Below are positions 16,070 through 25,300 of a DNA stretch of 64,000 bases, in pieces. Source of the stretch: Streptomyces cyaneofuscatus (GTDB taxonomy: Bacteria > Actinomycetota > Actinomycetes > Streptomycetales > Streptomycetaceae). Under the pieces are notes generated by a model that had not been told where the DNA came from, did no database searches, and saw only the letters and a list, made by a program, of their open reading frames with translations. The stretch is taken from NCBI RefSeq assembly GCF_000718135.1, contig NZ_JOEM01000011.1:151748-215747 (forward strand), read 5' to 3'. Position 1 is the stretch's first letter, and each line of letters begins with the position of its first letter. Made by a program: the position numbers and the translations under genes.

Positions 16070-18292
16070 GTGCCCCGGTTCACTGTCATCGTGCCCGCAT
16101 TCCGGGTCCAGGCGTATCTGCACGCGTGTCTGGATTCCGTGCTGAGCCAGTCCTTCAAGGACTTCGAGATCGTCGTGGTCGACGACTGCTCCCCGGACGC
16201 CTGCGGCCCGATCGCCGACGAGTACGCCCGCCGCGACCCCCGCGTCACCGCGCTCCACCTCCCCCGCAACGCCGGCCTCGGCCCGGCCCGCAACGCGGGT
16301 ATGGAACGGGCGACCGGCGACTATCTGATCTTCCTGGACGGCGACGACACCCTCCTCCCGGAGTCCCTCCAGGCCATCGCCGACCGGATCGGGGCGACCG
16401 GCGACCCTGATGTCCTGATGTACGACTACGCCCGGACGTACTGGTCGGGCCGGAGCGTACGCAACGTCCTCGCGGACCGGCTCGACGAGCGCGGCCCCGC
16501 CTCCTTCCGGCTGGCCGACCGCCCCGAGCTGCTCCACCTCCTCATGGTGGTCTGGAACAAGGCGTACCGCCGATCCTTCGTCGAGGCCGAGGGGTTCACC
16601 TTCCCGCCCGGCTACTACGAGGACACCCCCTGGACCTACCCGGTGCTGATGTCCGCCGGGTCGATCGCGGTCCTGGACGCGGTCTGCGTCTCCTACCGGC
16701 AGCGGCGGCGCGGCAACATCCTCTCCACCACCAGCGAGAAGCACTTCGACATCTTCGACCAGTACGACCGGGTCTTCGCCTTCCTCGACGCGCGCCCCGA
16801 ACTCGACGTCTGGCGGCCCGTGCTGTTCCGCCGGATGCTCGACCACTTCTGCGCCGTCCACGCCTCCCCCGACCGGCTGCCCCGCCCCAGCCGCGCCGCC
16901 TTCTTCCGCCGGGCCACCGCCTCCTGCCGCCGCTACCGCACCCCCGGCGCCCCGGCCCCCCGCCGCGCCCGGCTCCGCCACGGCCTGCTGCGCCTCGGCG
17001 CGCGCCGCACCTACCGGGCCCTGGCGGCGACCCGGCGGATCGGCGACGGGCTGCGGCGCGGCGCGGCCGCCCTGCGCCGGGCGGTGCGGGGCGCGGCGCT
17101 CCGGGCGCACTACCGCGTCCAGCTCCGGCTGCCGCTGCGCCCCCGGGACGCGGTCTTCGCAGCCTCCGGGGGCGGGGCCTACGCGGGCAGCCCGGCCGCG
17201 ATCGAGGCGAAGGCGCGCGACCTGGTCCCGGGGCTGCGGACCACGTGGATCTGCGACCCCCGCCACGCCCGCACCGTGCCGCCCGCCATCCGCACCCTCA
17301 CGCCCGGCACCTTCGCGTACGGGAGCGCCCTCGCCCGCTCCACGTACCTCGTGAACGACGCCGCCTTCGACCGCCGGCTGGTGAAGCGGCGCGGCCAGGT
17401 CCTCCTCCAGACCCACCGCGGTACCCCGCTCAGGACCGTTGGCACCGATCTCCTGGACCGCCCCGCCGCCGCCCGGGACACCGACTTCGAGCAGATGCTG
17501 CGCGACGTCGACCGGTGGGACTTCGCCCTCTCGGCCAACCCGCACTCCACCCTCGTACGGGAGCGGGCCTACCCGTCGGGGTACACGACGCTGGAGTACG
17601 GCTCCCCGCGCAACGACGTCTACCACCGCGCCGGGCCCGCCGAGGTGGCCCGGCTGCGCGAGACGCTCGGCATCCCGGCGGGCGCCACGGCCCTGCTGTA
17701 CGCGCCGGCTCCGCGCGACTACCGCCGTGTGCAGCGGCCCGCCCTGGATCTGGAACAGCTCATCCGGGTGCTGGGCCCGCAGTTCGTGATCCTCGATCGC
17801 GCGCCCGGCAGCAGCCGTACGCGTACGGCGACGCATCCCCGGATCATCGACGTCACCGGCCACCCCTCCCCGGAGACGTTGGCGCTCGCCTCGGACGCGC
17901 TGATCACGGACTACGCCTCGCTGATGTTCGACTACGTCAACCTGGACCGCCCGGTGGTCCTGCATCTGGACGACATCGAGGCGCACGAGGCGGCCCGGGG
18001 AACCTACTTCGACATCACGTCGTTCCCTCCCGGCGTCGTCGCACGCAGCCAGGACGAGCTGTTCGACATCTTCGCCACCGACCACTGGCGGGGCTCGCGC
18101 TCGGCCCAGCTGCGGGCGGCGTTCCGGGCCCGGTTCTGCCCGTACGACGACGGGAACGCGGCCGAGCGTGTGGTGCGGCGGGTCTTCCTCGGCGAGACGG
18201 ACGGGCTGCCGCTGCCCGTCCCGCCCTCGGCCCGGCGGACGGCTCTCCCGGCGCAGCAGAACACGGCGGAGGCGCGGGTGGGCCAGAGCTGA
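16070..18292 (+). CDS. GT2 glycosyltransferase fused to a degenerate TagF-like phosphotransferase domain
   Basis: A 740-residue two-domain protein. The N-terminal GT2 domain (about 1-220) keeps the nucleotide-binding VVVDDCSPD (35-43) and the DxD region LDGDD (89-93). An Arg-rich linker (about 270-360) follows. The C-terminal CDP-glycerol glycerophosphotransferase fold (about 370-715) has STYLVND, YGSPRNDVY, LLYAPAPRDY and ITDYASLMFDYVNLDRPVV, and ends RFCPYDDGNAAERVVRR. In TagF enzymes two histidines act in catalysis (QTWHGTP and RxH motifs). Here they read QTHRGTP and LDRAPG, so both are lost. The GTG at 16070 (VPRFTVIVP) is where the GT2 fold begins, but no good ribosome site precedes it; TTG at 16028 is an alternative. 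It converges on the GT4 gene. Confidence 0.82.
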   Translation: MPRFTVIVPAFRVQAYLHACLDSVLSQSFKDFEIVVVDDCSPDACGPIADEYARRDPRVTALHLPRNAGLGPARNAGMERATGDYLIFLDGDDTLLPESLQAIADRIGATGDPDVLMYDYARTYWSGRSVRNVLADRLDERGPASFRLADRPELLHLLMVVWNKAYRRSFVEAEGFTFPPGYYEDTPWTYPVLMSAGSIAVLDAVCVSYRQRRRGNILSTTSEKHFDIFDQYDRVFAFLDARPELDVWRPVLFRRMLDHFCAVHASPDRLPRPSRAAFFRRATASCRRYRTPGAPAPRRARLRHGLLRLGARRTYRALAATRRIGDGLRRGAAALRRAVRGAALRAHYRVQLRLPLRPRDAVFAASGGGAYAGSPAAIEAKARDLVPGLRTTWICDPRHARTVPPAIRTLTPGTFAYGSALARSTYLVNDAAFDRRLVKRRGQVLLQTHRGTPLRTVGTDLLDRPAAARDTDFEQMLRDVDRWDFALSANPHSTLVRERAYPSGYTTLEYGSPRNDVYHRAGPAEVARLRETLGIPAGATALLYAPAPRDYRRVQRPALDLEQLIRVLGPQFVILDRAPGSSRTRTATHPRIIDVTGHPSPETLALASDALITDYASLMFDYVNLDRPVVLHLDDIEAHEAARGTYFDITSFPPGVVARSQDELFDIFATDHWRGSRSAQLRAAFRARFCPYDDGNAAERVVRRVFLGETDGLPLPVPPSARRTALPAQQNTAEARVGQS

Positions 18293-18378
18293 GCCGGGCC
18301 CCACGGGGCTGAGTCGGGCCCCACAGGGCTGAGCCGAGGCCCCACGGGGCTGAGTCGGGGCCCCACGGGGCTCAGCCG
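18287..18378. repeat. Short tandem array of about 21-bp units between convergent genes
   Basis: About five copies of a unit containing GGGCTGAGTCGGGGCCCCAC, with C/T and A/G exchanges and 1-bp length differences. The first copy overlaps the last codons and stop of the GT2-TagF gene. Each unit contains the palindrome GGGGCCCC or a close variant. Confidence 0.75.
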
Positions 18379-18390
18379 GGGCCCCGACTC
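18352..18390. terminator. Bidirectional terminator built from repeat units
   Basis: A perfect 13-bp stem (18352-18364 with 18378-18390) with a 13-nt loop. It occupies the end of the tandem array and touches the stop codon of the minus-strand GT4 gene. Confidence 0.65.
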
Positions 18391-19531
18391 ACCGCTCCAG
18401 GAACGCGAACAGCTCCTCCCAGCGCCGCCCCACCTCCGGCTCCGAGAACCGCTGGGCGCCCGACCGTGCCCGGGCCCCCAGCGCGTCGCGCAGCCGGGGG
18501 TTGCCGGTCAGCCGGAGCAGCCGGTCGGCGAGGGCGGCGGTGTCCCCGGCGGGGGCGAGGAGCCCGTCCTCGCCGTCCCGGACGATCTCGCGGACCCCGG
18601 GCGCGCAGTCGAAGGCGGCGCACGGCACCCCACTGGCCATCGCCTCCAGGAGCGCCAGCGGGAAGCCCTCGCCCCGGGAGGACTGGACGAAGACGGAGGC
18701 TCCCGCGAGGGCCGCCTCCACGTCGTCCGTACGGCCCATCCACTCCACGGACCCGTCGAGCCCGAGCCGTGAGCACTGTGCCTTCAGCGCGGCCTCGTCC
18801 TCGCCCGTGCCGTACAGGCGCAGCCGCCAGTCGGGGCGCTGCGGGGCGACCAGGGCCCAGGTGTCGAGGAGGAGGTCGATGCCCTTCTGGTCGGTGAGGC
18901 GGCCGATGGCAGCCACGGTCCGGGCGGTGCGCGGGGAGGGGACGTGGGGCAGGCGGGCGAGGGCGTTGGGGAGGAAGCCGACGTTGTCGAAGCCGTCGCC
19001 CGCCCACCGGTCGGCGTCCTCCTCGGTGAGGACGAGCCAGTGGTCGATGTCCCGGTAGTGGTTCTTGATCCAGCGGTACCGGTGGCTGGCGCGGGAGTAG
19101 TCGTAGGACTCGTGGCTCATCCCGATGACCCGCAGCCCGGTGGTGTCGGCCTCCCCGACCCACTCCATCGCCCAGACCTGGGTGACGACGACGACCGCGC
19201 CGGGCCGGGCGGTGGCGAAGAGCTCCGAGAGCCGCGCGACCGCCCGCCGTTTCCGCTCGGCCCGGGCCGCCTCCCGGCGCCGGGTGGGGATACGGAAGCG
19301 GTCCCGGATGCCGTGGGGTGTCCAGGGGGTCGGCGGGTGGGCGGGATAGAGGGCGGTGACGGGGTAACCGGGCTCGGCGGGCAGGGCCATCTTCCGGTCG
19401 GAGGCGTGGATGCCGATGACGTGGACACGGTGGCCCTGCTCGGTGAAGAGGCGGGCGGTCTGGTGCGTCCAGGCGGTGACACCGCCGAGTTCGTCGGTGC
19501 TGTTGGAGACGATGAAGATGTCGCGGCTCAT
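18389..19531 (-). CDS. GT4 glycosyltransferase (GT-B fold)
   Basis: A 380-residue retaining glycosyltransferase. It starts MSRDIFIVSNSTDELGGVTA, typical of GT4 donors/acceptors loops. The C-terminal half has IGRLTDQKGIDLLLDTWALV and the family EX7E motif in SSRGEGFPLALLEAMASG (about residues 285-302). It is third in a tight operon: its ATG overlaps the stop of the upstream fusion gene by 4 bp. GT4 enzymes of this type include those that add sugars to polyol-phosphate chains, so decoration of a teichoic-acid-like polymer is a reasonable inference; the sugar is unknown. Confidence 0.88.
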   Translation of the reverse strand: MSRDIFIVSNSTDELGGVTAWTHQTARLFTEQGHRVHVIGIHASDRKMALPAEPGYPVTALYPAHPPTPWTPHGIRDRFRIPTRRREAARAERKRRAVARLSELFATARPGAVVVVTQVWAMEWVGEADTTGLRVIGMSHESYDYSRASHRYRWIKNHYRDIDHWLVLTEEDADRWAGDGFDNVGFLPNALARLPHVPSPRTARTVAAIGRLTDQKGIDLLLDTWALVAPQRPDWRLRLYGTGEDEAALKAQCSRLGLDGSVEWMGRTDDVEAALAGASVFVQSSRGEGFPLALLEAMASGVPCAAFDCAPGVREIVRDGEDGLLAPAGDTAALADRLLRLTGNPRLRDALGARARSGAQRFSEPEVGRRWEELFAFLER

Positions 19532-22386
19532 CGGCCGGCCCCCCGGTCGTGGTGGTCAGTGATACGGGAGGCGCCCTGCCGCGAGAACACCGCGGCGACG
19601 ACCTGGCGAGCCGCGTCTCCCCGGTCGAAGGCCCCGAACTCCGCGGCGAACGCGGCCCGGTGGGACGCATGACGGATATCGGACTTCTTCAACTCGGCGA
19701 GCTCCGCGAAGAGTTCCTCCTGGGTCGCGGTCACCGGGCCCGGCGCCTTCTCCCGCAGGTCGAAGTAGCTGCCGCGCTCGGCGGCGTACGTGTCGAGGTC
19801 GGGGGCGTACAGGAGGACGGGCCGGTCCAGCAGCGCGAAGTCGAACATGATCGAGGAGTAGTCGGTGACCAGGACGTCGGCCAGGGCGAGGAGCTCGCTG
19901 ACGTCGTGGTGGCGCGAGACGTCGATCACCGTGCCGGGCGGGCAGAGCGGGAGCCGGGCGGCCTCCAGGTAGTGCGCCCGGACGAGGAGGGTGTACGAGT
20001 CCCCGAAGCGCTCGGCGAACTCCCGTACGTCCAGGAGCAGTCGGCGCCTGGCCTGTTTCCCGCCCGCCGCCGGACCGCCCCGGAACGTCGGCGCGTAGAG
20101 GACCACCTTCTTGTGGTCGTCGATCCCCAGCGCCCCGGCCAGCGGCGGGCGCGGCAGCCTGCCCTCGCTCTCGGTGCGGGTGCGCTCCGCGACCAGGGCG
20201 TCGTTGCGCGGGTAGCCGGTGCGCAGCAGCCGGTCCTCGGGGAGGCGGTAGGCGCGGGCGAGGGTGGCCACGTCGTGCTCGGAGCGGACGAGGAAGTGGT
20301 CGAAGCGGTGGACGGCCTGCTGGAGGCGTTCGCGCTGGGGGGCGTTCTGAAGCCGTACGCGGGTCTCGTCGAAGCCCATCCTCTTGTACGCGGAGCCGTG
20401 CCAGGTCTGGAGGTAGGTGGTGCGGGCGGGCTTGCGGAGGTGCTGGGGGAAGCCCTGGTTGTCGACCCAGAACTCGGCGCGGGCCAGCGCCCACAGGTAC
20501 CGCCAGGACCAGCGGCGTACGAGGCGGGCGTCGTCCGGGAAGCCGGCCGGGGAGGTGTCGTAGGACCAGGTGGAGCGGAGCTTCAGGCCCTGGCGGCGGA
20601 TCTCCTCGTGGAGGGCGCGCGGGCTGTCGCCGTAGCAGCGGCCCATGTGGCTCTCGAAGACGACGGAGCCCCGGCGCACGGGGAGGCGGGTGAGCCAGGT
20701 GTTGTACGTGGTCGCCTTGAAGGACCGGGAGCGGTAGCGGTCCAGCCGCTTGCGCAGGGCGCGGGCGAGGAGCTTCGCCTTGCGGGCGGGGCGGAAGTGG
20801 GTGGCGTACCGCACCAGGCGGCGGGTGGCCCGGGCTGGGCGGCGGCGGGCGGTGAGGCGGAGGGCCAGGTGGTCCTTGAGCGTGATGTAGGGCTCCCAGG
20901 TGTCCCCGGCGAGCTGCCCGAGCCGGGGCCGGGCGGCGAACCGGACCGCCGTCCCTTCCACGAGGTCCTGCGGGCCGAAGAGGTCGCTGACGGACCGCAC
21001 CCCTCCCGCCTCCACGATCAGCCGCGCGTCCCAGGCGGTGTCGCGGACGCCCAGGGGACGCAGGAGGCGCGTGACGTCGGCGCGCGCCCCCCATGTGACC
21101 CCGTTCCCGTCGTGGCGTACGTCGTCCACCGGGAACGCGACGGCGCGCGCCCCGCCCCGGGCCCGGAACTCCAGGGTGGCGGTGAAGGCGACGTCGGGCG
21201 CCAGGTGCGGGGGCAGCACGAGGCGGCCCTCCAGCAGCAGCCGGCCCTTCTCGGCGGTGCAGCGGGTGAGCCGGTTCATCAGCCGGGCCCCGCCGAACAC
21301 CCGGTACTGGTGGCCCAGTTCGGTGACGTCGACGGAGCAGTGCTCGTCCCACTCCACCCGCCCGCCCTCGCCCGTGGCAACCGTGACCGGGGCGCAGACA
21401 GTGGCGGGCCGGCTCAGCGCGTACGCGGCCGTCAGGACGCCCTCCGCGTCGCCCCTGGCCAGCAGGGTGGCCGCGACCCGCTCCAGCGGCGGCAGCTCCG
21501 GCGGTACGGGGGCGGTCAGGACGCGGGCGGCCGTGGCGGCGACCCGGGTACGGCGGGCGGCGGGGAGCCGGGGGAAGGAGCGGGCCAGCGGCACCAGATG
21601 ATCCCGTACGAAGGCCCGCTCCCGCTCCTCCCTCAGCGCCGGAAGCCCGTGGGCGTCCAGGGTGGCGGCGACCCGGCGGTGGGCCTCCACCAGGGCGGCG
21701 AGATCGCGGGCCCGGTCGGGTACGGCCCGGCCGGTCACGATCAGCCGCCGCACCAGGGCGATCCGGCCGACGGCCGCGGCGGCGAGGGGGCCGAAGAGGA
21801 TCTCGCCGTGCGCCAGGTCCTCCTCGTACCGCAGCCCGTGGCGCCGGGCGGCCTCCCGGCGCAGGCAGAACCCGGTCACCAGGGCGTCCCGGACGACGAG
21901 CTGGGGCGCGTCGGCGAACCCGGCGACGGTACGGGAGCGGGCGTACAGCTCGCCCTGCCACGGCGGCTCCTGCTCCTTGCCGCCCTCCTCCGTGGTCCAG
22001 CTCCACCGCCCGGCGACCAGGTCGGCCCGGCTGCGCTCGCCCGCCTGCCAGAGGTTGCGGCAGGCGTGGCGGTGGAGGCGCTCGCCGGGGGTGAGCACCA
22101 GGACGTACCGCCCGGTCGCGGCGTCCAGGCCCGCGTTGCGCAGGGCGCCGGTGGTGCGGGCGGCCGGGTCGGGGTGGATCAGGCGGACCCGGTCGGGGGA
22201 GCTGTCGGCCAGGGCGCGGGCGGCGGTGCGGGTGGGCCCGTCGGCGCGGGCAGCGAGGACGACGACGGCCTCGGAGCCGCGCAACGACTGGCCGAGGACG
22301 GACGCGACGGAGGCGCGCAGGGCGTCGGGGCCCTCGCTGCCACCGTTCTCCCCGCCCGCGGTGATCACACAGCTGAAGTCGCTCAT
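19528..22386 (-). CDS. TagF-like phosphotransferase with a degenerate GT2 domain
   Basis: A 952-residue relative of the neighbouring fusions. The N-terminal GT2-like domain (about 1-230) has lost its key acids: the DDGS position reads VVVLAARADG (41-50) and the DxD position reads VLTPGE (97-102), although GALRNAGLDAATGRYVL keeps the fold signature. A beta-rich middle (about 320-520) follows. The C-terminal TagF domain (about 560-945) is complete: GDSPRALHEEI, QTWHGSAYKRMG, GYPRNDAL, LYAPTFRGG, LLVRAHYLE and TDYSSIMFDFALLDRP. It probably transfers a polyol phosphate, with the GT2 part structural. It overlaps its neighbours by 4 bp on each side, giving a three-gene coupled operon. Confidence 0.85.
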   Translation of the reverse strand: MSDFSCVITAGGENGGSEGPDALRASVASVLGQSLRGSEAVVVLAARADGPTRTAARALADSSPDRVRLIHPDPAARTTGALRNAGLDAATGRYVLVLTPGERLHRHACRNLWQAGERSRADLVAGRWSWTTEEGGKEQEPPWQGELYARSRTVAGFADAPQLVVRDALVTGFCLRREAARRHGLRYEEDLAHGEILFGPLAAAAVGRIALVRRLIVTGRAVPDRARDLAALVEAHRRVAATLDAHGLPALREERERAFVRDHLVPLARSFPRLPAARRTRVAATAARVLTAPVPPELPPLERVAATLLARGDAEGVLTAAYALSRPATVCAPVTVATGEGGRVEWDEHCSVDVTELGHQYRVFGGARLMNRLTRCTAEKGRLLLEGRLVLPPHLAPDVAFTATLEFRARGGARAVAFPVDDVRHDGNGVTWGARADVTRLLRPLGVRDTAWDARLIVEAGGVRSVSDLFGPQDLVEGTAVRFAARPRLGQLAGDTWEPYITLKDHLALRLTARRRPARATRRLVRYATHFRPARKAKLLARALRKRLDRYRSRSFKATTYNTWLTRLPVRRGSVVFESHMGRCYGDSPRALHEEIRRQGLKLRSTWSYDTSPAGFPDDARLVRRWSWRYLWALARAEFWVDNQGFPQHLRKPARTTYLQTWHGSAYKRMGFDETRVRLQNAPQRERLQQAVHRFDHFLVRSEHDVATLARAYRLPEDRLLRTGYPRNDALVAERTRTESEGRLPRPPLAGALGIDDHKKVVLYAPTFRGGPAAGGKQARRRLLLDVREFAERFGDSYTLLVRAHYLEAARLPLCPPGTVIDVSRHHDVSELLALADVLVTDYSSIMFDFALLDRPVLLYAPDLDTYAAERGSYFDLREKAPGPVTATQEELFAELAELKKSDIRHASHRAAFAAEFGAFDRGDAARQVVAAVFSRQGASRITDHHDRGAGR

Positions 22387-25300
22387 GCCTGTGCCCCCTC
22401 GGTCCCGGCGGCGTCCTTGAGCATGCGGTCGACGACCTTCACGGCCGCGTTCCCGTCGTCCAGATCGCAGAACGCCTCCCGGAACCGCTCGTACGCCTCC
22501 CGGTGCCCGGCCACGGCGGCCTCCGGGTCGCGCAGGGCGGCCGCGATGCCCGCGGAGTCCGGGATCAGAGGCCCGGGGGCCCGGTGCTCGAAGTCGAAGC
22601 AGAAGCCGCGCAGGGTGTCCCGGTAGTGGGCCAGGTCGTGGGTGTGGAAGAGCATCGGGCGGCCGGTCTGCGCGAAGTCGAACATGATCGAGGAGTAGTC
22701 GGTGACCAACACGTCACTGATCAGGAGGAGTTCGGCGACGTCCGGGTGGCGCGAGACGTCCCGTACGACGTCGGTGTCGGGGACGCTGCCGCCGACGAGG
22801 TAGTGGCGGCGCACCAGGAGGACATGGTCGTCGCCGAGCGCCTCGCGGACCTGTTCCAGGTCGAGTTGGTGGCCGGGGTCGTACCTCCCCCCCTGCCGGG
22901 GCCGGTCCTCGCGCCAGGTGGGGGCGTACAGGACGACCCGCCGCCCCTCGGGGATCGCGAGGCGCTCCCGTACGGCGGCGGCGACCTTCGCCCGGTCGGG
23001 CGCGTACAGCAGGTCGTTGCGCGGGTAGCCGGACTCCAGCACCTCGCCCGAGTAGCCGAAGGCGCGGCGCAGGACGGGGGTGGAGAAGCTGTTCGGGGAG
23101 ACGAGCACGCTCCACTGGGCGGACCGGTGCTCCATGGAGGCCATGTAGGCGGCATCCGCGTGCGGGGTGCCCGCGAGGTCGCGGCCGATGCGCTTGAGCG
23201 GGGTGCCGTGCCAGGTCTGGACGACACACTGGCCTTCGGCCCGCTCGAACCACTGCGGCAGGTGGGTGTTGGTGACGAGCCAGCGGCTCCGGGCGAGCGC
23301 CTCGTACCACTCGGCGCTGTGCAGGGCGATGGCGCGGACTCCTTCGGGCACGGCCGCCTGCTGGTCGCGGACCACCCAGAGGTGCTCGATGTCCGCTTCC
23401 CGAGAGGCCAGTTCGCGGTGGATCGCGCGGGGCGAGTCGGAGAACTGGCGGCCGTCGAAGCTGGAGTAGAGGACGGCCTGGCGCAGCTGGTCCCGGTCGG
23501 CGGCGCGGAGTACGGCGTACCGCTCGCGCTGGATCCGCTGCCCGTACGGGCCCTGCTCGGCGACCGGCAGGGCGCTGCCAGACTCCAGGACGAGCCGGTC
23601 GTGGTAGCGCCGCTGGAGGGTGAAGGGCCGCCCGCCGGACGCCTGTTGGCGGGGGAGCGTGGCGTGCAGCGGTGTGGCCAGGCGCAGCGGCCGGTACGCG
23701 TCGGGGTCGCGCTCGCCGGGCTCGCGGAGGAAGGGGTACCAGCGCCCCTCGGCGAGCGGCAGCGGCCCGCCCGGCCCGTCGACGGCGGCCGGGCGGACGA
23801 CGGCCCGGAAGCGGCCGCCCTCCGTCAACTCCACGTCTGCAGTGGCCTCTTCGTGGTGGCCGCTGTGCCGCAGCACCAGCTCACCGATGGTGCCCGACGG
23901 CTCCGGGAAGGCGCCTTCGAGGACCAGCTCGCCGCTTTCGGGCCACTCCACGGAGGTGACGACGGGCTGCACGGCCCGGTCGGTGAGGACGAGGTCGCCG
24001 GACGGGTTGGGGGCCACGTACAGCTCACGTCCGCCGGGGAGGCCGGGGATGCCGGGGAGCGGGTAGCGGCCGGCCTCGGCGTCGGTCCGGGCGCCGACGG
24101 TCAAACGCCCCTTGCCACCGACCAGTTGTACGCCCCAGATCTCGTCCTGACCGCGGAACGCGCTCAGCGGGATGTCGGCGGCGCGGGACCCCAGCGAGCC
24201 GCGCAGGGCGAACTCCTGGGTCTCCTTGGTGCGCCACTCGGTCAGCCGCAGGGCGACGGGCCCGTCGTCGTCGAGGACCTTCACCTCCAGGCGCAGGGCG
24301 TCGTCGTCGACGGCCGACTGTCCGGTGAGTACGGCGGCGACGCGTTCGGTGCGCAGCTCCAGCTTGTTGCCGGAGAGGACGGGGACGACCCGGGTCCGCT
24401 CGTCGGCGTACAGGGCGGCGGGCGGGGCGGGGGTGCCGGTGAGCCGCATCGGACCCCGGCGGACGCGGCCCGCGCCGAACAGGGCGGCCTCCAGCTTCCA
24501 GGTCGTACGAGGCCCCTTGCCCCGGGCGGCGATCGTGCGCGGGTCCACGACGGCCTCGAACCCGGCGCGCTCGTACCGGTGCAGGGAGCGCCCGGACCGG
24601 GCGGTGGCCTCGTCGCCGCCGGAGCCACCGGAACCGCCGATGGGGCGCAGCCGCAGCGGGATCAGCCGCTTCCCTGCCCGCAGCCAGCCGAGCCGGGGCG
24701 GCGGCCCGCCGGGAACGTTGCGCACGTACGCGTACCCGGTCAGCCGCAGCAGCCCGTCCCGCCATACGGCCTCGGTGAGGTGGGCGTGGACCGGGAGGTC
24801 GGCGGGGGCGAGCGCGGTGGTGGCGGGTGGCAGCGGGTCACGGAGGGCGGGGAGGTGGGCGCGGGGGCGGAGGAGTCCGCGTACGTGGAAGGCGTCCCGG
24901 TCCGTCTTCTCCTCGGCGAGCAGCGCGAGGAGTTCGGCAATCCGGCGCTCCCGGATGAGCTGCCACTTGACCCGCAGGTCCAGCGGCAGACCGGCGAACA
25001 CAGCGGGCTGGACGGTGGCGGCGAAGGCCCCCGCGTGGTCGAGGAAGGCCGTGTGGAACTCCTCGTCGCCGTCCGGCAGCGCCTCGATGAACAGCCACAG
25101 GTCGCCGGAGAGCGCGTGCGCGTCGTAGCGCCGTTTGGCCTCGGCCATACCCTCCCGGCCCGCGAGGAAGCGGCTGACGGTGGTGACGGCGGTGACCCGG
25201 TCGCGGATGCCCTTCGGGACGGCCCGCCGGGTGGTGATCGAGCCGTCGCGGTCCCGCCAGTGGTAGACGGGCTCCTCGACGACGTCGACCGAGCGGGCCA

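Noticed and set aside
14597..18304. 1,235-codon minus-strand open frame
   Set aside because: Runs antisense to the permeases and a well-supported GT2-TagF gene; composition is Arg/Gly/Val noise.
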